DNA of 64,000 nt from CALJXB01 sp965225935 (GTDB lineage Bacteria; Pseudomonadota; Alphaproteobacteria; Kiloniellales; JAKSDN01). A model generated the notes under the pieces. The model worked only from the letters and a program-made list of their open reading frames with translations, was not told the DNA's origin and ran no database searches. The stretch spans positions 186,001 to 250,000 of the forward strand of contig CBDDCC010000011.1 of NCBI GenBank assembly GCA_965225935.1. The letters are read 5' to 3'. Shown in pieces: positions 16,845 to 26,187 of the stretch. Position 1 is the stretch's first letter; every line of letters begins with the position of its first letter. Both the position numbers and the translations under genes were made by a program.

Positions 16845-17411
16845 CTAGCGCTCGTCCCGGTCCGGTTCCGCCTCGCGGTCCGGCGGCATGCGGTAGAGGT
16901 AGACCGGCGTCTCGTGCTGGTCCTCCGCGCGGCCGACCGCCGCGGGTGTCCAGCCCGGTACCGGGAAGCTGTTGCTCACCACCAGGGCGCCGTCGGCGAG
17001 CTCCCGCTCGAACTTGACCGCCAGGCGGCGCATGGCCCTCGCATGGAGGTAGCAGCAGACCACGGCCGCATTGCCGAGCGCGATCTTGTGGAAGTCGGCC
17101 AGATGAATGGTCAGGTTGGGCCGCGGCGACAAGCGCTGCCAGAGCCGCGAGACCAGCCAGGGCAGGGGCGACAGCTCGTAGGCGACGACGCGCGAAGCGG
17201 GAAAGCGCTCCGCCAGCCCCCGGGCGAGACCGCCCCAGCCCGATCCCAGCTCGTAGATGACGCCCCGCGTCCCGGACGGGATCAGATCGAACATCGCGGA
17301 GGCCACCCTAGGCATGGTCGGCAGCGGCGCGTTGCCGGTACGGACGATGAAGACCAGCAGCAGCGCGAGGGCCTTCAGGAGCAGAAAGAGACAAAGGAGT
17401 ACGAGACCCAT
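16845..17411 (-). CDS. Membrane-anchored class I SAM-dependent methyltransferase
   Basis: From the ATG at 17411 the protein is 188 residues. It has an N-terminal transmembrane helix (GLVLLCLFLLLKALALLLVF) followed by a methyltransferase fold with the SAM motif YELGSGWGGLARGLAE and the acidic VAYELSPLPWLVS strand. No clear ribosome site is visible at this start; a longer frame to 17540 adds 43 basic residues and is less likely. It converges on the TetR-Rieske gene, 18 bp away. The substrate is unknown; the membrane anchor suggests a lipid or quinone-like or envelope substrate (weak inference). Confidence 0.65.
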   Translation of the reverse strand: MGLVLLCLFLLLKALALLLVFIVRTGNAPLPTMPRVASAMFDLIPSGTRGVIYELGSGWGGLARGLAERFPASRVVAYELSPLPWLVSRLWQRLSPRPNLTIHLADFHKIALGNAAVVCCYLHARAMRRLAVKFERELADGALVVSNSFPVPGWTPAAVGRAEDQHETPVYLYRMPPDREAEPDRDER

Positions 17412-17601
17412 GACGAAACAGTTCGCATTGGCGCTGGTGGCCTGCCTGGCCGTTCGACGCAGACTGGAGGCGCGCGATCCGCGCTTGCTCGATGCATCTC
17501 TCGCGACCGCTCGACGCAAGGTGCCGCGAGGGAGGTCCATCGGAGACCCGAAGTCAGCCTAGGCGCTTCCCGCCACGGGTTCCACCGGGCCGGGGAGAGG
17601 C

Positions 17602-17642
17602 CTAGACTGGCAGCACTCTAGACTGGGAGCACTCTAGACTGG
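17602..17642 (+). repeat. Three tandem 16-bp repeats
   Basis: CTAGACTGG recurs at 17602, 17618 and 17634 with an exact 16-bp period, embedded in units reading approximately CTAGACTGGGAGCACT. It ends 15 bp before the Mth938-like gene. CTAG is normally rare in bacterial DNA. The spacing of about one and a half helical turns could suit a regulator, or this may be simple slippage. Confidence 0.75.
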
Positions 17643-17657
17643 CGGCGGGGGAGAGCG

Positions 17658-18041
17658 ATGGAAGACCCGCAATGCCGGCCGCGCTCGCCGCGCATCGCGC
17701 GCTTCGCCTGGGGCCGGATCGAGGTGGACGGCCATCCGCCGCTCAAGGACGCCAAGCTCTATCCCGGCGGCGCGCGCGAATGGGACTGGCGCGAGACCGG
17801 CACCCGCCATGTCCCCGGCATCCAGCCTGCCGACGTGGAAGAGCTGGTCGCCCATGGCGCCACAACGGTCGTGCTTTCGAAGGGCGTCTGGGAGCGCCTC
17901 GAGGTGCAGCCGGCGACGCTCGCCTGGCTGCAGGATCGCGGCGTCGAAGTGCGGGTGCTGCAGAGCGAGGCCGCCGTCCGCTGCTACAACGAGCTCCGCG
18001 GGATCGCGCCCGTCGGCGGCCTCATCCATTCGACCTGTTGA
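17658..18041 (+). CDS. Mth938-like domain protein (DUF498)
   Basis: The 127-residue protein matches the Mth938/NDUFAF3-like family throughout. It has a FAWGRIEVDG opening, KDAKLYPGGAREWDWRETGTRHVPGI, ELVAHGATTVVLSKG, and the highly conserved CYNEL and GGLIHSTC ending. The human relative NDUFAF3 assists complex I assembly; bacterial members have no settled function. It stands alone on the plus strand between two minus-strand genes. Confidence 0.85.
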   Translation: MEDPQCRPRSPRIARFAWGRIEVDGHPPLKDAKLYPGGAREWDWRETGTRHVPGIQPADVEELVAHGATTVVLSKGVWERLEVQPATLAWLQDRGVEVRVLQSEAAVRCYNELRGIAPVGGLIHSTC

Positions 18042-18099
18042 GTCGCGTGTCGCACGCCCGCGCGCGGCGAGGACGGGCGCCCCGCCGCTACGCCTTCGC

Positions 18100-19527
18100 T
18101 CATGCCACCGCGGGACCCCCGATGTTCCGGGCCGGATCGGACCAGAGCCCTTCGCGCGCCACGTCGTCCATGGCCCGCTCGATGCCCGCGCGCAGGGTGT
18201 CCACCAGCTCGTCGACCTGGGCCTTGGTGATGATGAGAGGCGGCGACATGACGCACATGTTGATGACCGGCCGCACCAGCAGGCCGAGCGCCTGGCAGTG
18301 GGCGTCGATGCGGTTGCCGATCTCGTAGTCCATGGTCAGGGGATCGCGGCTGTCCTTGCTGATGACGCATTCGACGCAGGCCATGAGGCCCTTGCCGCGC
18401 ACGTCGCCGACGATGGGGATGTCGTTCAGCTCCTGCAGCCTCTTCTGCATGTAGGGGCCGACCTCGCGAGCGTGCTCCAGCAGCTTCTCGCGCTCCATGA
18501 TCTCGATGTTCTTGAGCGCGGCGGCGCAGACCACGGGATGGCCCGAATAGGTGAAGCCGCAGGAGAAGACGGCGTCCTTGTGCTTGTCGCCGCTGATGCG
18601 GCTCATCAGGCGGTCCGAGATCAGGGTCGCGCCGAGCGGCAGGTAGCCCGAGGTGATGCCCTTGGCCGTGGTGATGATGTCCGGCTCGATGTCGAAGACG
18701 TCCTTGGAGGCGAACCAGTGGCCGAGGCGCCCGAAGGCGGTCACAACCTCGTCGGAAATGTAGAGCACGTCGTAGCTCTTGCAGACCTCCCAGGTGCGCC
18801 GGTGATAGCCCTCGGGCGGCACGACGACGCCGCCGGCACCGAGGATCGGCTCGGCGATGAAGGCCGCCACCTTGTCGGGCCCCAGCTCCTTGATCTTGGC
18901 CTCCAGCTCCTCCACCAGGAAGTCGCAGAATTCCTCGACGCTCATGCCGTCCGGCCGGCGGTAGGGGTTGGGGTCGGAGATGTGGTGGACGAAGCCGGTC
19001 TCGAAGTTGAAGTAACTCTTGTCGCGCTCCTTGCCGGAGACCGAGGCGCCCAGATAGGTGCAGCCGTGATAGGCCTTGTGGCGCGAGATGATGTGCCGCT
19101 TGTCCGGCTGGCCGATGATGTTGAAGTAGAACATGACGAAGCGCAGTGCCGAATCCACCGCCTCGGATCCGCCGGTGCTGAAGTAGACCTTGTTCAAGTC
19201 GCCCGGCGACAGCTCGCCCAGCTTGTCGGCCAGGATCGCGGCCGGCGCGGTGCCGAGGCCCCAGGGTGAGGCGTAGGTCATGTGCATGACCTGCTCGTGG
19301 ATGGTGTCGGCCATCTCCTTGCGGCCATGGCCGATCTGCTGGCACCACATGCCGGCCGGCGCGTCGAGCAGGCGGTTGCCCTCGCTGTCGTAGACGTAGA
19401 CGCCGTCGGCGCGCTCGACGATCGTGCGCTTGTTCTGGCCGAACAGGCCCATGGCTTCCCAGGGATGCAGGAAGCGGTTGTCCTTTTCCTGGAGCTCTTC
19501 GGTCGGGGGATAGTTCTGCAGAGTCAT
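18100..19527 (-). CDS. Class III PLP-dependent aminotransferase
   Basis: The 475-residue protein belongs to the omega-aminotransferase group that includes putrescine-, beta-alanine- and taurine-pyruvate transaminases. Visible blocks are DAPAGMWCQQIGHGRKEMADT, FSTGGSEAVDSALR, HKAYHGCTYLGASVSG, the PLP-aspartate region YISDEVVTAFGRLG and the Schiff-base lysine in ITTAKGITSGYLPLG. A strong AAGGAGG precedes the ATG at 19527. It is the last gene of the minus-strand catabolic run, 85 bp after the acyl-CoA synthetase. It likely removes an amino group from the pathway intermediate, with pyruvate as acceptor; the true substrate is not known. Confidence 0.88.
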   Translation of the reverse strand: MTLQNYPPTEELQEKDNRFLHPWEAMGLFGQNKRTIVERADGVYVYDSEGNRLLDAPAGMWCQQIGHGRKEMADTIHEQVMHMTYASPWGLGTAPAAILADKLGELSPGDLNKVYFSTGGSEAVDSALRFVMFYFNIIGQPDKRHIISRHKAYHGCTYLGASVSGKERDKSYFNFETGFVHHISDPNPYRRPDGMSVEEFCDFLVEELEAKIKELGPDKVAAFIAEPILGAGGVVVPPEGYHRRTWEVCKSYDVLYISDEVVTAFGRLGHWFASKDVFDIEPDIITTAKGITSGYLPLGATLISDRLMSRISGDKHKDAVFSCGFTYSGHPVVCAAALKNIEIMEREKLLEHAREVGPYMQKRLQELNDIPIVGDVRGKGLMACVECVISKDSRDPLTMDYEIGNRIDAHCQALGLLVRPVINMCVMSPPLIITKAQVDELVDTLRAGIERAMDDVAREGLWSDPARNIGGPAVA

Positions 19528-19612
19528 GCTGCCTCCTTCCTGAACCATAGGGTCGGGATGCCGGGTACGGCTGCCGGTTGGTGGGAGTGTAGCCGATCCG
19601 GTGCGCGATTGC

Positions 19613-21721
19613 TCACGCAGTCTCTCCCGTTTGCGTGTTGCAAGGGATCGATTTGACGAAGGCGTCCACGGCGACGCAGCCGTTCGGCCGCACCAGAACG
19701 GGGTTTACGTCGAGGCTCTCGATCCGCGCGCCGAGGCTGGCGGCGAGGACCGAGAAGCTCGCGGCGGCGGCGCAGAAGGCCGCGAGATCGACCGGTGGCG
19801 CGCCGCGCGCCCCGTCCAACAGCGGCCGCAGCTTCAGCCGGTCGACCAGGCGCCGCGCCTCGACGGCGTCGAAGGGCGGCAGGGCGAAGACCGCGTCCTC
19901 GAGGACCTCGGCGTGCAGGCCGCCGCTGCCGAGCGCCACGACGGGCCCGAAGGCCGGGTCGCGCACCAGGCCGAGGATCATTTCGACGGCCGGCCCCTGC
20001 ACCATCTCCGCCACCAGCACCCGCGGGCCGATGGCCGCGGCTAGCTCTGCGTAGGCCGCTTCGAGCGCGCCTGCGTCGGCGAGCCCGAGGCGCACGCCGC
20101 TCCGCTCGCTCTTGTGGGCGATACCCGGCTCGGCGGTCTTGAGGACGACCGGATAGCCGATCTCTTCCGCGGCCGCGCGCGCCTGAGCGAGGTCCGCGGC
20201 TTCGCTGCAAGCAACGCCGGGCACGCCGAAGTCGTTCAGCATCGCGAGCGCTTCGGCCTCGCCCAGGAGCCGGTCTTCCGTCAGGCGGCGTTCCCATTTG
20301 GCCATGGCCTGCGCGGGCGGCGCGGCCGCCCTCACGGTCAGACGGGCGCGGAAGTCCCGGTAGGCGAAGAGGTGCCGCGCGCCCTTGAGGAAGGTCTCGA
20401 GGCCGTCCAGCACAGGCAGGCCCTCGCGGGTCATGTCGATGGCCTCCGGCGCGAAACCGCTGCCTTGGTGGTTGGAAACCAGCATCACCGGCTTGCCGCT
20501 GGCCTCCGCCGCGGCGCGCACGAACTGGGGGTACTCGGGAAAGATCCTGCCGTTCCTGCCGCGGTCGGCGACGACGGCGCCGAGCGCCGTGCCGGGGTCC
20601 TGCATCATGGCCGTCAGGCAGGTGGTGAAGTCGGTCCGGTAGTCCGCGCCAGTGCTCCAGGCGTCGAGCGGATTGACCGCCGGCAGCCCGGGATCGAGAG
20701 TCTCTTCCAGCCTGGCCGAGGTCTCGGGCCCCAGCCGGGCGAAGGGCACGCCGTGACGCTCTGCCAGGTCGAGGATCAGCGCCCGCTCACCGCCGGAATC
20801 GTGGATGGTGGCGAGGGCGCCCCGCCCGACCGGCCGGGGCTGGGCGAACATCATGATGGCCGCGGCCATCTCGTCGAGGCTGTTGACCCGGGTGACGCCG
20901 TAGCGCTCGAAGAGGGCCTGGTAGGCACCGTCGTTTCCGACCAGGGCGCCGCTGTGGCTTTCCGCCATCTCGGCGCCGCGGGCGCTGCGCCCGATCTTCA
21001 GCGCGATCACGGGGATTGCCTTGTCACGCGCCTTGGCGAGCGCCGCCACGAAGCCGTCGGGATCGCGCGCAGTCTCCATGAAGAGGGCGATCACGCGGGT
21101 CGCGGGCTGCTCGAGGGCGAAGTCCATATAGTCGGCGAGCGTGACGTCCAGCTCCTGCCCCGGCGAGATCGCCAGGCCGTAGGTGATGCGGGCCTCGCAG
21201 TCGACCAGGGCGTTGAAGACCGAGCCCGAGTGGGTGATCAGCGCGACGCCGCCCGGCCGGTGGTCGAGGCGGGTCTCGTAGCCGCAGAGCCAGACGCGGT
21301 CGGTGAAGTTGTAGAGGCCGTTGCTGTTGCCGCCGCAGAGCAGCACGCCCGCCTCGCGCGCCCGCGCCCGGATACGTTCGGCGAGCGGCGGATTGCGGTC
21401 CTCGGCCAGCATCAGTTGGGAGACGACGGTGGCCGCGCGGGCGCCCTGAGCGACCGCCGCCTCGAAGGCTTCCTCCAGGCGATGGTCGGCGAGAGCGAAC
21501 ACGACGTGCTCGGCCGGTGCCGGCAGTTCCGCGAGGCTGGGGTAGCAGGCCACGCCCTCGACGGCCTCGTGGTTGGGATTGACCGCGTAGAAGGGACCCT
21601 GGAAGCCGCCGCGGACCAGGTGCCGGACCAGCAGCTGCCCCACGCTGCCTTCGCGCCGGCGCGCGCCGACAACCGCGATCGAGCGCGGCCGCAGCAGAGG
21701 GTCGAGACGGTGGGTCTTCAT
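19613..21721 (-). CDS. ADP-forming acetate/acyl-CoA ligase (ACD, alpha-beta fusion)
   Basis: The 702-residue protein combines an N-terminal CoA-binding Rossmann domain (LRPRSIAVVGA), two succinyl-CoA ligase-like domains carrying the phosphohistidine motif ESHSGALVGND, and a C-terminal ATP-grasp domain (from about residue 475, VPGVACSEAADLAQA to SLDVNPVLVRPNG). Such enzymes convert acyl-CoA + ADP + Pi to acid + ATP or the reverse. In catabolic clusters they usually activate or release a short carboxylic acid. It follows the GcvT-like gene by 13 bp, so it is cotranscribed. Feruloyl-type or acetate-type specificity cannot be told apart here. Confidence 0.87.
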   Translation of the reverse strand: MKTHRLDPLLRPRSIAVVGARRREGSVGQLLVRHLVRGGFQGPFYAVNPNHEAVEGVACYPSLAELPAPAEHVVFALADHRLEEAFEAAVAQGARAATVVSQLMLAEDRNPPLAERIRARAREAGVLLCGGNSNGLYNFTDRVWLCGYETRLDHRPGGVALITHSGSVFNALVDCEARITYGLAISPGQELDVTLADYMDFALEQPATRVIALFMETARDPDGFVAALAKARDKAIPVIALKIGRSARGAEMAESHSGALVGNDGAYQALFERYGVTRVNSLDEMAAAIMMFAQPRPVGRGALATIHDSGGERALILDLAERHGVPFARLGPETSARLEETLDPGLPAVNPLDAWSTGADYRTDFTTCLTAMMQDPGTALGAVVADRGRNGRIFPEYPQFVRAAAEASGKPVMLVSNHQGSGFAPEAIDMTREGLPVLDGLETFLKGARHLFAYRDFRARLTVRAAAPPAQAMAKWERRLTEDRLLGEAEALAMLNDFGVPGVACSEAADLAQARAAAEEIGYPVVLKTAEPGIAHKSERSGVRLGLADAGALEAAYAELAAAIGPRVLVAEMVQGPAVEMILGLVRDPAFGPVVALGSGGLHAEVLEDAVFALPPFDAVEARRLVDRLKLRPLLDGARGAPPVDLAAFCAAAASFSVLAASLGARIESLDVNPVLVRPNGCVAVDAFVKSIPCNTQTGETA

Positions 21722-21734
21722 GACCGAGGCGGCT

Positions 21735-22928
21735 TCAGAAGTCGTGAGGCGGCGTGGCGCGCCGGCGCTCGGGGTCGAAGAAAGGCCGCGGAACGATCCT
21801 GGCCCGCACCATCTGCTTGTCCCACTCGAGCTCCTTCAGCACGTAGATCTCCACCCAGAGCTCGTCTGTGATCTCCCGGCCGTAGGGGGCCCTGAGGCTG
21901 GCCAGCGCCAGGTTGCGCTTGCAGGTGGGCGACCACATGGCCGAGGTGATGTGCCCGGCCTCGGTCTTCTTCCGGTGGTAGATGAGGGCGCCGGCCGCGG
22001 GCTTGTTGCCCTCGATGTCGAGGCCGACGAGGGCGCGCTTCGGGCCCCGCTCCCGTTCCGCCAAGAGCGCCCGGCGGCCATTGAAGTGGCCCTTGTCGAA
22101 GTCGACCAGACGCTCCAGCCCCAGCTCGAAGGGCGAGCGGCCCCGGGTCGTCCTGAGGATCTGGTCGCCCGCCATGTAGTCGGCGTTGGTGGCGATGAAG
22201 CCCGCCTCGATGCGCACCAGGTCGAGGGCGTGCGAGCCGATCGGCCTGAGACCATGCAGCTTGCCGGCCTCGATCAGACTATCCCAGAGCGGCTCGGCCA
22301 GCATCGGCTCGCACCACAGCTCGTAGCCCAGGTCGCCGGTGAAGCCGGTGCGCGAGAGGGTGACCTTGCCGCCGGCGAGGTCGATCTCGCAGAGGCCGAA
22401 GGGCCGCAGGCTTTCCGCCTCGACGACGCCCAGGCGGCGCAGGATGGCGGCGCTGGTCGGGCCCTGGAGGGCGAGGGCGGCGACCTGCTCGGTCACGTCC
22501 TCGATCTCCACCTCGAAGCCGGCCGCCGCATCCGTCAGCCAGACCAGTTGGCGCTCCTGGCTGCAGAGGCGGAAGGAATCCTCGGCGAAGCGGAAGAGGG
22601 TGCCGTCGTCGAGCACGTGTCCGGCGTCGTCGCACCAGATGGAATAGGCAACCCGTCCGGGCTTCAGCTTGCGCACGTCGCGGGTCAGCAGATGGTTCAG
22701 GTAGCGCTCGGCGTCCGGGCCCTCGATGCGGTACTTCATCATGGGCGAGAGGTCGAACAGGGTCGCCGTGTTGCGCACGGCGAAGTACTCCAGCTCCACC
22801 TCGCCGAAGCTGTTGGGCGTGCTGAAGCCGGCCCAGCGGCCCCAGTCCCGGGTGTGGCAGAGAGCGGCGATGCGCGCGTGGAAGGGCGTCGGCTGGACGG
22901 GCGTGAGGTAGTGAAGCTGGTCGCTCAT
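21735..22928 (-). CDS. GcvT-family aminomethyltransferase / demethylase
   Basis: The 397-residue folate-dependent protein resembles glycine cleavage T protein and DMSP demethylase. It has LFDLSPMMKYRIEGPDAERYLNHLLTRD near the N-terminus, then LSRTGFTGDLGYELW, HALDLVRIEAGF and a C-terminal EAGHITSAMWSPT barrel segment. No gcvH or gcvP is present, so it is unlikely to be a glycine cleavage component. A role in moving a methyl or one-carbon unit from a methylated substrate to tetrahydrofolate is more likely (inference). Its ATG overlaps the stop of the upstream FAD oxidoreductase gene (ATGA), indicating translational coupling. Confidence 0.83.
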   Translation of the reverse strand: MSDQLHYLTPVQPTPFHARIAALCHTRDWGRWAGFSTPNSFGEVELEYFAVRNTATLFDLSPMMKYRIEGPDAERYLNHLLTRDVRKLKPGRVAYSIWCDDAGHVLDDGTLFRFAEDSFRLCSQERQLVWLTDAAAGFEVEIEDVTEQVAALALQGPTSAAILRRLGVVEAESLRPFGLCEIDLAGGKVTLSRTGFTGDLGYELWCEPMLAEPLWDSLIEAGKLHGLRPIGSHALDLVRIEAGFIATNADYMAGDQILRTTRGRSPFELGLERLVDFDKGHFNGRRALLAERERGPKRALVGLDIEGNKPAAGALIYHRKKTEAGHITSAMWSPTCKRNLALASLRAPYGREITDELWVEIYVLKELEWDKQMVRARIVPRPFFDPERRRATPPHDF

Positions 22929-24499
22929 GCGGCGGCCTCCCGTGCGATCAGCCGGCCGGCGGCGTTGCGCCCGGCCGCCCCCATGACGCCGCCGCCGGGA
23001 TGGCTGCCGGCGCCGCAGAGGTAGAGCCCGTCGAGCGGCGCCTCGTACTGGGCCGCGCCCGGCACCGGGCGCAGCATCAGCATCTGGTCGAGCACCAGTT
23101 CGCCGTGATGCCAGTGGCCGCCGGTCATGCGGAACTGCTCCTCCAGGTCGAAGGGGGTGAGCAGCTCGCTCTCGACGATCCGGTCGCCCAGGCCCGGCGC
23201 GTAGCGCTCCAGCACCTCCAGCACGGTCTTGGCGAAGGCCTCGCGGCCGGCCTCCCAGCCGTCCTTCAGGTCGTAGGGCGCATACTGCACCACGGCCGAG
23301 AGCACGTGCTTGCCCTCGGGCGCCAGGGTCTTGTCGTGCAGGCTGGGGATGGTGATCTCCAGCACCGGCTCTGGCGAAAACTCGCCGTACTTGGCCGGGT
23401 TGAAGGCGCGTTCCACGTAGTCGACATCGGGCGCGATCACCAGCCGGCCGCCGAGGGCCGCGGCCTCGAGGCCCGTGACCTCGGGCAGTCCGTCGAGGGC
23501 CAGGTTGAGTTTGGCGGCGTTGCCGCGCATGCGGATCTTGCGCACCCGGGTGACGAAGCCGGTGTCGAGGTGCTCCGGGCCCAGGAGGTCCATGAAGGTG
23601 CGGCGCGGGTCGGCGTTGGAGACCACGTTGCGCGCGGCGACGGTCCCGCCGCCCTCCAGCTCGACGCCGGCGGCCCGGTCGTCCTCCACGAGGATGCGAC
23701 GCACCGGGCTCCCGGTGCGGATCTCGACGCCGGACTTGCGGGCGGCTGCGGCGAGCGCCTCGGTGACGGCGCCCATGCCGCCCTCGGGCAGGGTGAGCGC
23801 GCCGGGCGCGCCGCTACCGCGGCCGGTCAGGCGGTAGAGCAGGGTCAGCACCGAGCCCGGCGAGCGCGGTCCCAGGTGCGTTCCCAAGACGGCGTCGAAG
23901 GCGTAGGCGCCGCGCAGCAGGTCGCTCTCGAAAGTGTCCTCCAGCAGGTCGGCCACGTTCATGCCGCCGACGCGCAGGAACTCCCGCATGTCGTCGCGGC
24001 CCAGGCTGCGGACCGCCCAGCCGAGCTTGGCCAGGGTGCGCAGGTCGCGGCCGTCGCCGCTGCCGAGACGCGGCGGCACCGTGGCCAGCATGGGCTGCAG
24101 GTGCTTGGCGAAGCGAAGCAAGCGCTTCCGCCAGGCGGGCAGGGCGGCGCGGTCGGCATCCGAGAGGGCGCCGTGGGCCTTGCCGCCATCGAGGGTCAGG
24201 TGCTCGCCGTCGGCGCCGAGGGCGACGGTCGGCAGATCCTTGGAGGAGAACTTCAGCCCGTGGGACCTGAGCTTCAGGTCGCTCAGCACCTTGGGATGCA
24301 GCAGGTGCAGGATGTGGGCGCAGGCCGAGACCTTGTAGCCGGGCGCGATCTCGCGGGTGACCGCGGCGCCGCCGAGCTGCTCGGCCGCCTCCAGCACCAG
24401 CACCTTGCGGCCCGCCTTGGCGAGATAGGCGGCGCAGACGAGGCCGTTGTGGCCGCCGCCGATCAGGATGGAATCGTAGCTCTTGGCGTTGTCGTTCAT
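22925..24499 (-). CDS. PYROXD2/CrtI-like FAD-dependent oxidoreductase, second paralog
   Basis: The 524-residue protein has the FAD-binding Rossmann motif IGGGHNGLVCAAYLAKAG and a tail GLYLCGAGSHPGGGVMGAAG shared by phytoene dehydrogenase-like oxidoreductases (COG1233) and human PYROXD2. I placed the start at 24499 (MNDNAKSYD); the frame stays open far upstream only because it overlaps the previous gene. It begins 5 bp after its paralog and overlaps the GcvT-like gene by 4 bp. In this context it may oxidise or desaturate an amine or acid intermediate; carotenoid synthesis is unlikely, as no phytoene synthase gene is near. Confidence 0.85.
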   Translation of the reverse strand: MNDNAKSYDSILIGGGHNGLVCAAYLAKAGRKVLVLEAAEQLGGAAVTREIAPGYKVSACAHILHLLHPKVLSDLKLRSHGLKFSSKDLPTVALGADGEHLTLDGGKAHGALSDADRAALPAWRKRLLRFAKHLQPMLATVPPRLGSGDGRDLRTLAKLGWAVRSLGRDDMREFLRVGGMNVADLLEDTFESDLLRGAYAFDAVLGTHLGPRSPGSVLTLLYRLTGRGSGAPGALTLPEGGMGAVTEALAAAARKSGVEIRTGSPVRRILVEDDRAAGVELEGGGTVAARNVVSNADPRRTFMDLLGPEHLDTGFVTRVRKIRMRGNAAKLNLALDGLPEVTGLEAAALGGRLVIAPDVDYVERAFNPAKYGEFSPEPVLEITIPSLHDKTLAPEGKHVLSAVVQYAPYDLKDGWEAGREAFAKTVLEVLERYAPGLGDRIVESELLTPFDLEEQFRMTGGHWHHGELVLDQMLMLRPVPGAAQYEAPLDGLYLCGAGSHPGGGVMGAAGRNAAGRLIAREAAA

Positions 24500-24504
24500 G
24501 TCGC

Positions 24505-26181
24505 TCACCAGCGGGCGCCGGCCTTGGCGGCCTCGCCCTTCACCTTCAGGTCGCGCAGCACCTCGCGGGCCGCGTTGGCGCCGGGCGCACCCATGACGCC
24601 GCCGCCGGGATGGGTGCTGGAGCCGCACATGTAGAGGCCGTCGACTGGCCCGCGGTACTGGGCGTAGCCGGGGACCGGCCGGTTGAACAGCAGTTGGTCG
24701 AAGGTCAGCTCGCCCTGGAAGATGTTGCCCTCGGTGAGGCCCACCTGGTCCTCGATGTCCTGGGGCGTGCGGGTCTCCACGTGGACGATCATGTTCTCGA
24801 AGTCCGGGCTGTACTCGGCGATCTGGTCGATCACCGTCTTGGCGAAGGCGTCCCGGTTGGAGCCGTCCCATGCCTTCCCGTCGGCGAGGCTGGGCGGCGC
24901 GTACTGCACGAAGACGCTCATGTAGTGCTTGCCCGGTGGCGCCATGGTGGGATCGATCTGGGTCGGGATCAGCATGTCCACGTAGGGGTCCTTCGACCAG
25001 GTGCCGGCCTTCCAGTCGTCGTAGGCGCGCTCCAGGCGCTCCAGGCTGTCGGAGAAGTGCTTCTCGCCCGTGAGGGCCGGGCAGCCCTCGGGCACGCTCG
25101 GGAAGCTCGGGAGACCGTCGAGGGCGATGTTCAGCTTGCCGGAGGAGCCGCGGATCTTGAAGCGCTTGACCGCCTTGACGAAGTCGTCCGCCAGGTCCTT
25201 CTCTTCCATGCAGTTGAGGAAGGTGCGCTTCACGTCCAGGTTCGAGACCACGATGGGCGCGCGCACCTCCTCGCCGCTTTCCAGCACCACGCCGACCGTG
25301 TTCTCGTTCTCCACCAGGATGCGCGCCACGCCCGCCTCTGTGCGGATCCGGCCGCCCAGCGCGCGGAGCGCATCGGCCATGGTCTTGGTGATCGAGCCCA
25401 TGCCGCCGCGAGAAAAACCCCAGGCGCCGATGGTTCCGTCGACCTCGCCCATGTAGTGGTGCAGGAGAACGTAGGCCGAGCCGGGCGAGTAGGGGCCGAG
25501 GGCGGTGCCGATGATGCCGGAGCCCGCGAGGGTCGCCTTCACGATGTCGGACTCGAAGTACTCGTCCAGGTACTCGGCGATGCTCATGGTCCAGAAGCGG
25601 ATGGTGTCGTACATCTGGGCCTCGCCCAGATCCCAGAACTTGCGGCCGAGATAGAGCAGCTCCTGCACGTCGCGGGGCTTGAAGGACGTCGGGTCCGGGG
25701 GTGCGCGCATGAGGAGCGGCTTGATGAAGCGGCACTGGCGCATGACGTCCCGGGTGTAGTGCTCGTAGGCCTCGGCGTCGCGCGGCGAATGGCGCGCGAT
25801 CTCGCGCCGGTGGGCGTCGTGGTCGGCGTAGCTGGCGAGGTAGTCGCCGTTGCGCATGAAGGACAGGCTGCCCTCGTAGGGCACCACCTGCAGGCCGTAG
25901 CGGGGCAGCTCCAGGTCGCGGATGATCTCCGGCCGCAGCAGGCTGCAGACATAGGAGCAGTTGGAGTACTTCCAGCCGGGATGGAGCTCGCGGCTGACCG
26001 CCGCGCCGCCGATGTAGTCGTTGCGCTCCAGCACCAGCACCTTGAGGCCGGCCTTGGCCAGATAGCAGGCGTTGACGAGGCCGTTGTGGCCGGCGCCGAT
26101 GACGATGGCGTCGATGGTCTCCTTGCCGTTGGCTGCGGCGGTGGTGCTGTTGGTGTCAGTGCTGCCGTTGGCGGTGGTCAT
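24505..26181 (-). CDS. PYROXD2/CrtI-like FAD-dependent oxidoreductase, first paralog
   Basis: The 558-residue protein has an N-terminal Ser/Thr/Asn-rich leader, then IGAGHNGLVNACYLAKAG for FAD binding. There is an EYLDEYFESDIVKATLAGSG block in the middle and the C-terminal GLYMCGSSTHPGGGVMGAPG signature. It is clearly paralogous to the next gene but keeps a longer insertion around residues 100-180. It starts 6 bp after the GSA-type aminotransferase gene. Two such enzymes in tandem suggest two successive oxidations or a heterodimer (inference). Confidence 0.85.
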   Translation of the reverse strand: MTTANGSTDTNSTTAAANGKETIDAIVIGAGHNGLVNACYLAKAGLKVLVLERNDYIGGAAVSRELHPGWKYSNCSYVCSLLRPEIIRDLELPRYGLQVVPYEGSLSFMRNGDYLASYADHDAHRREIARHSPRDAEAYEHYTRDVMRQCRFIKPLLMRAPPDPTSFKPRDVQELLYLGRKFWDLGEAQMYDTIRFWTMSIAEYLDEYFESDIVKATLAGSGIIGTALGPYSPGSAYVLLHHYMGEVDGTIGAWGFSRGGMGSITKTMADALRALGGRIRTEAGVARILVENENTVGVVLESGEEVRAPIVVSNLDVKRTFLNCMEEKDLADDFVKAVKRFKIRGSSGKLNIALDGLPSFPSVPEGCPALTGEKHFSDSLERLERAYDDWKAGTWSKDPYVDMLIPTQIDPTMAPPGKHYMSVFVQYAPPSLADGKAWDGSNRDAFAKTVIDQIAEYSPDFENMIVHVETRTPQDIEDQVGLTEGNIFQGELTFDQLLFNRPVPGYAQYRGPVDGLYMCGSSTHPGGGVMGAPGANAAREVLRDLKVKGEAAKAGARW

Positions 26182-26187
26182 GGTGGC

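Noticed and set aside
21735..22928. Glycine cleavage system T protein
   Set aside because: No gcvH or gcvP nearby; neighbours are oxidoreductases and an acyl-CoA synthetase, so a substrate-specific GcvT-like enzyme is more likely.
22925..25735. A 936-codon frame spanning two FAD oxidoreductase genes
   Set aside because: The first 412 codons are the shadow frame of the upstream paralog; the real protein starts at 24499.
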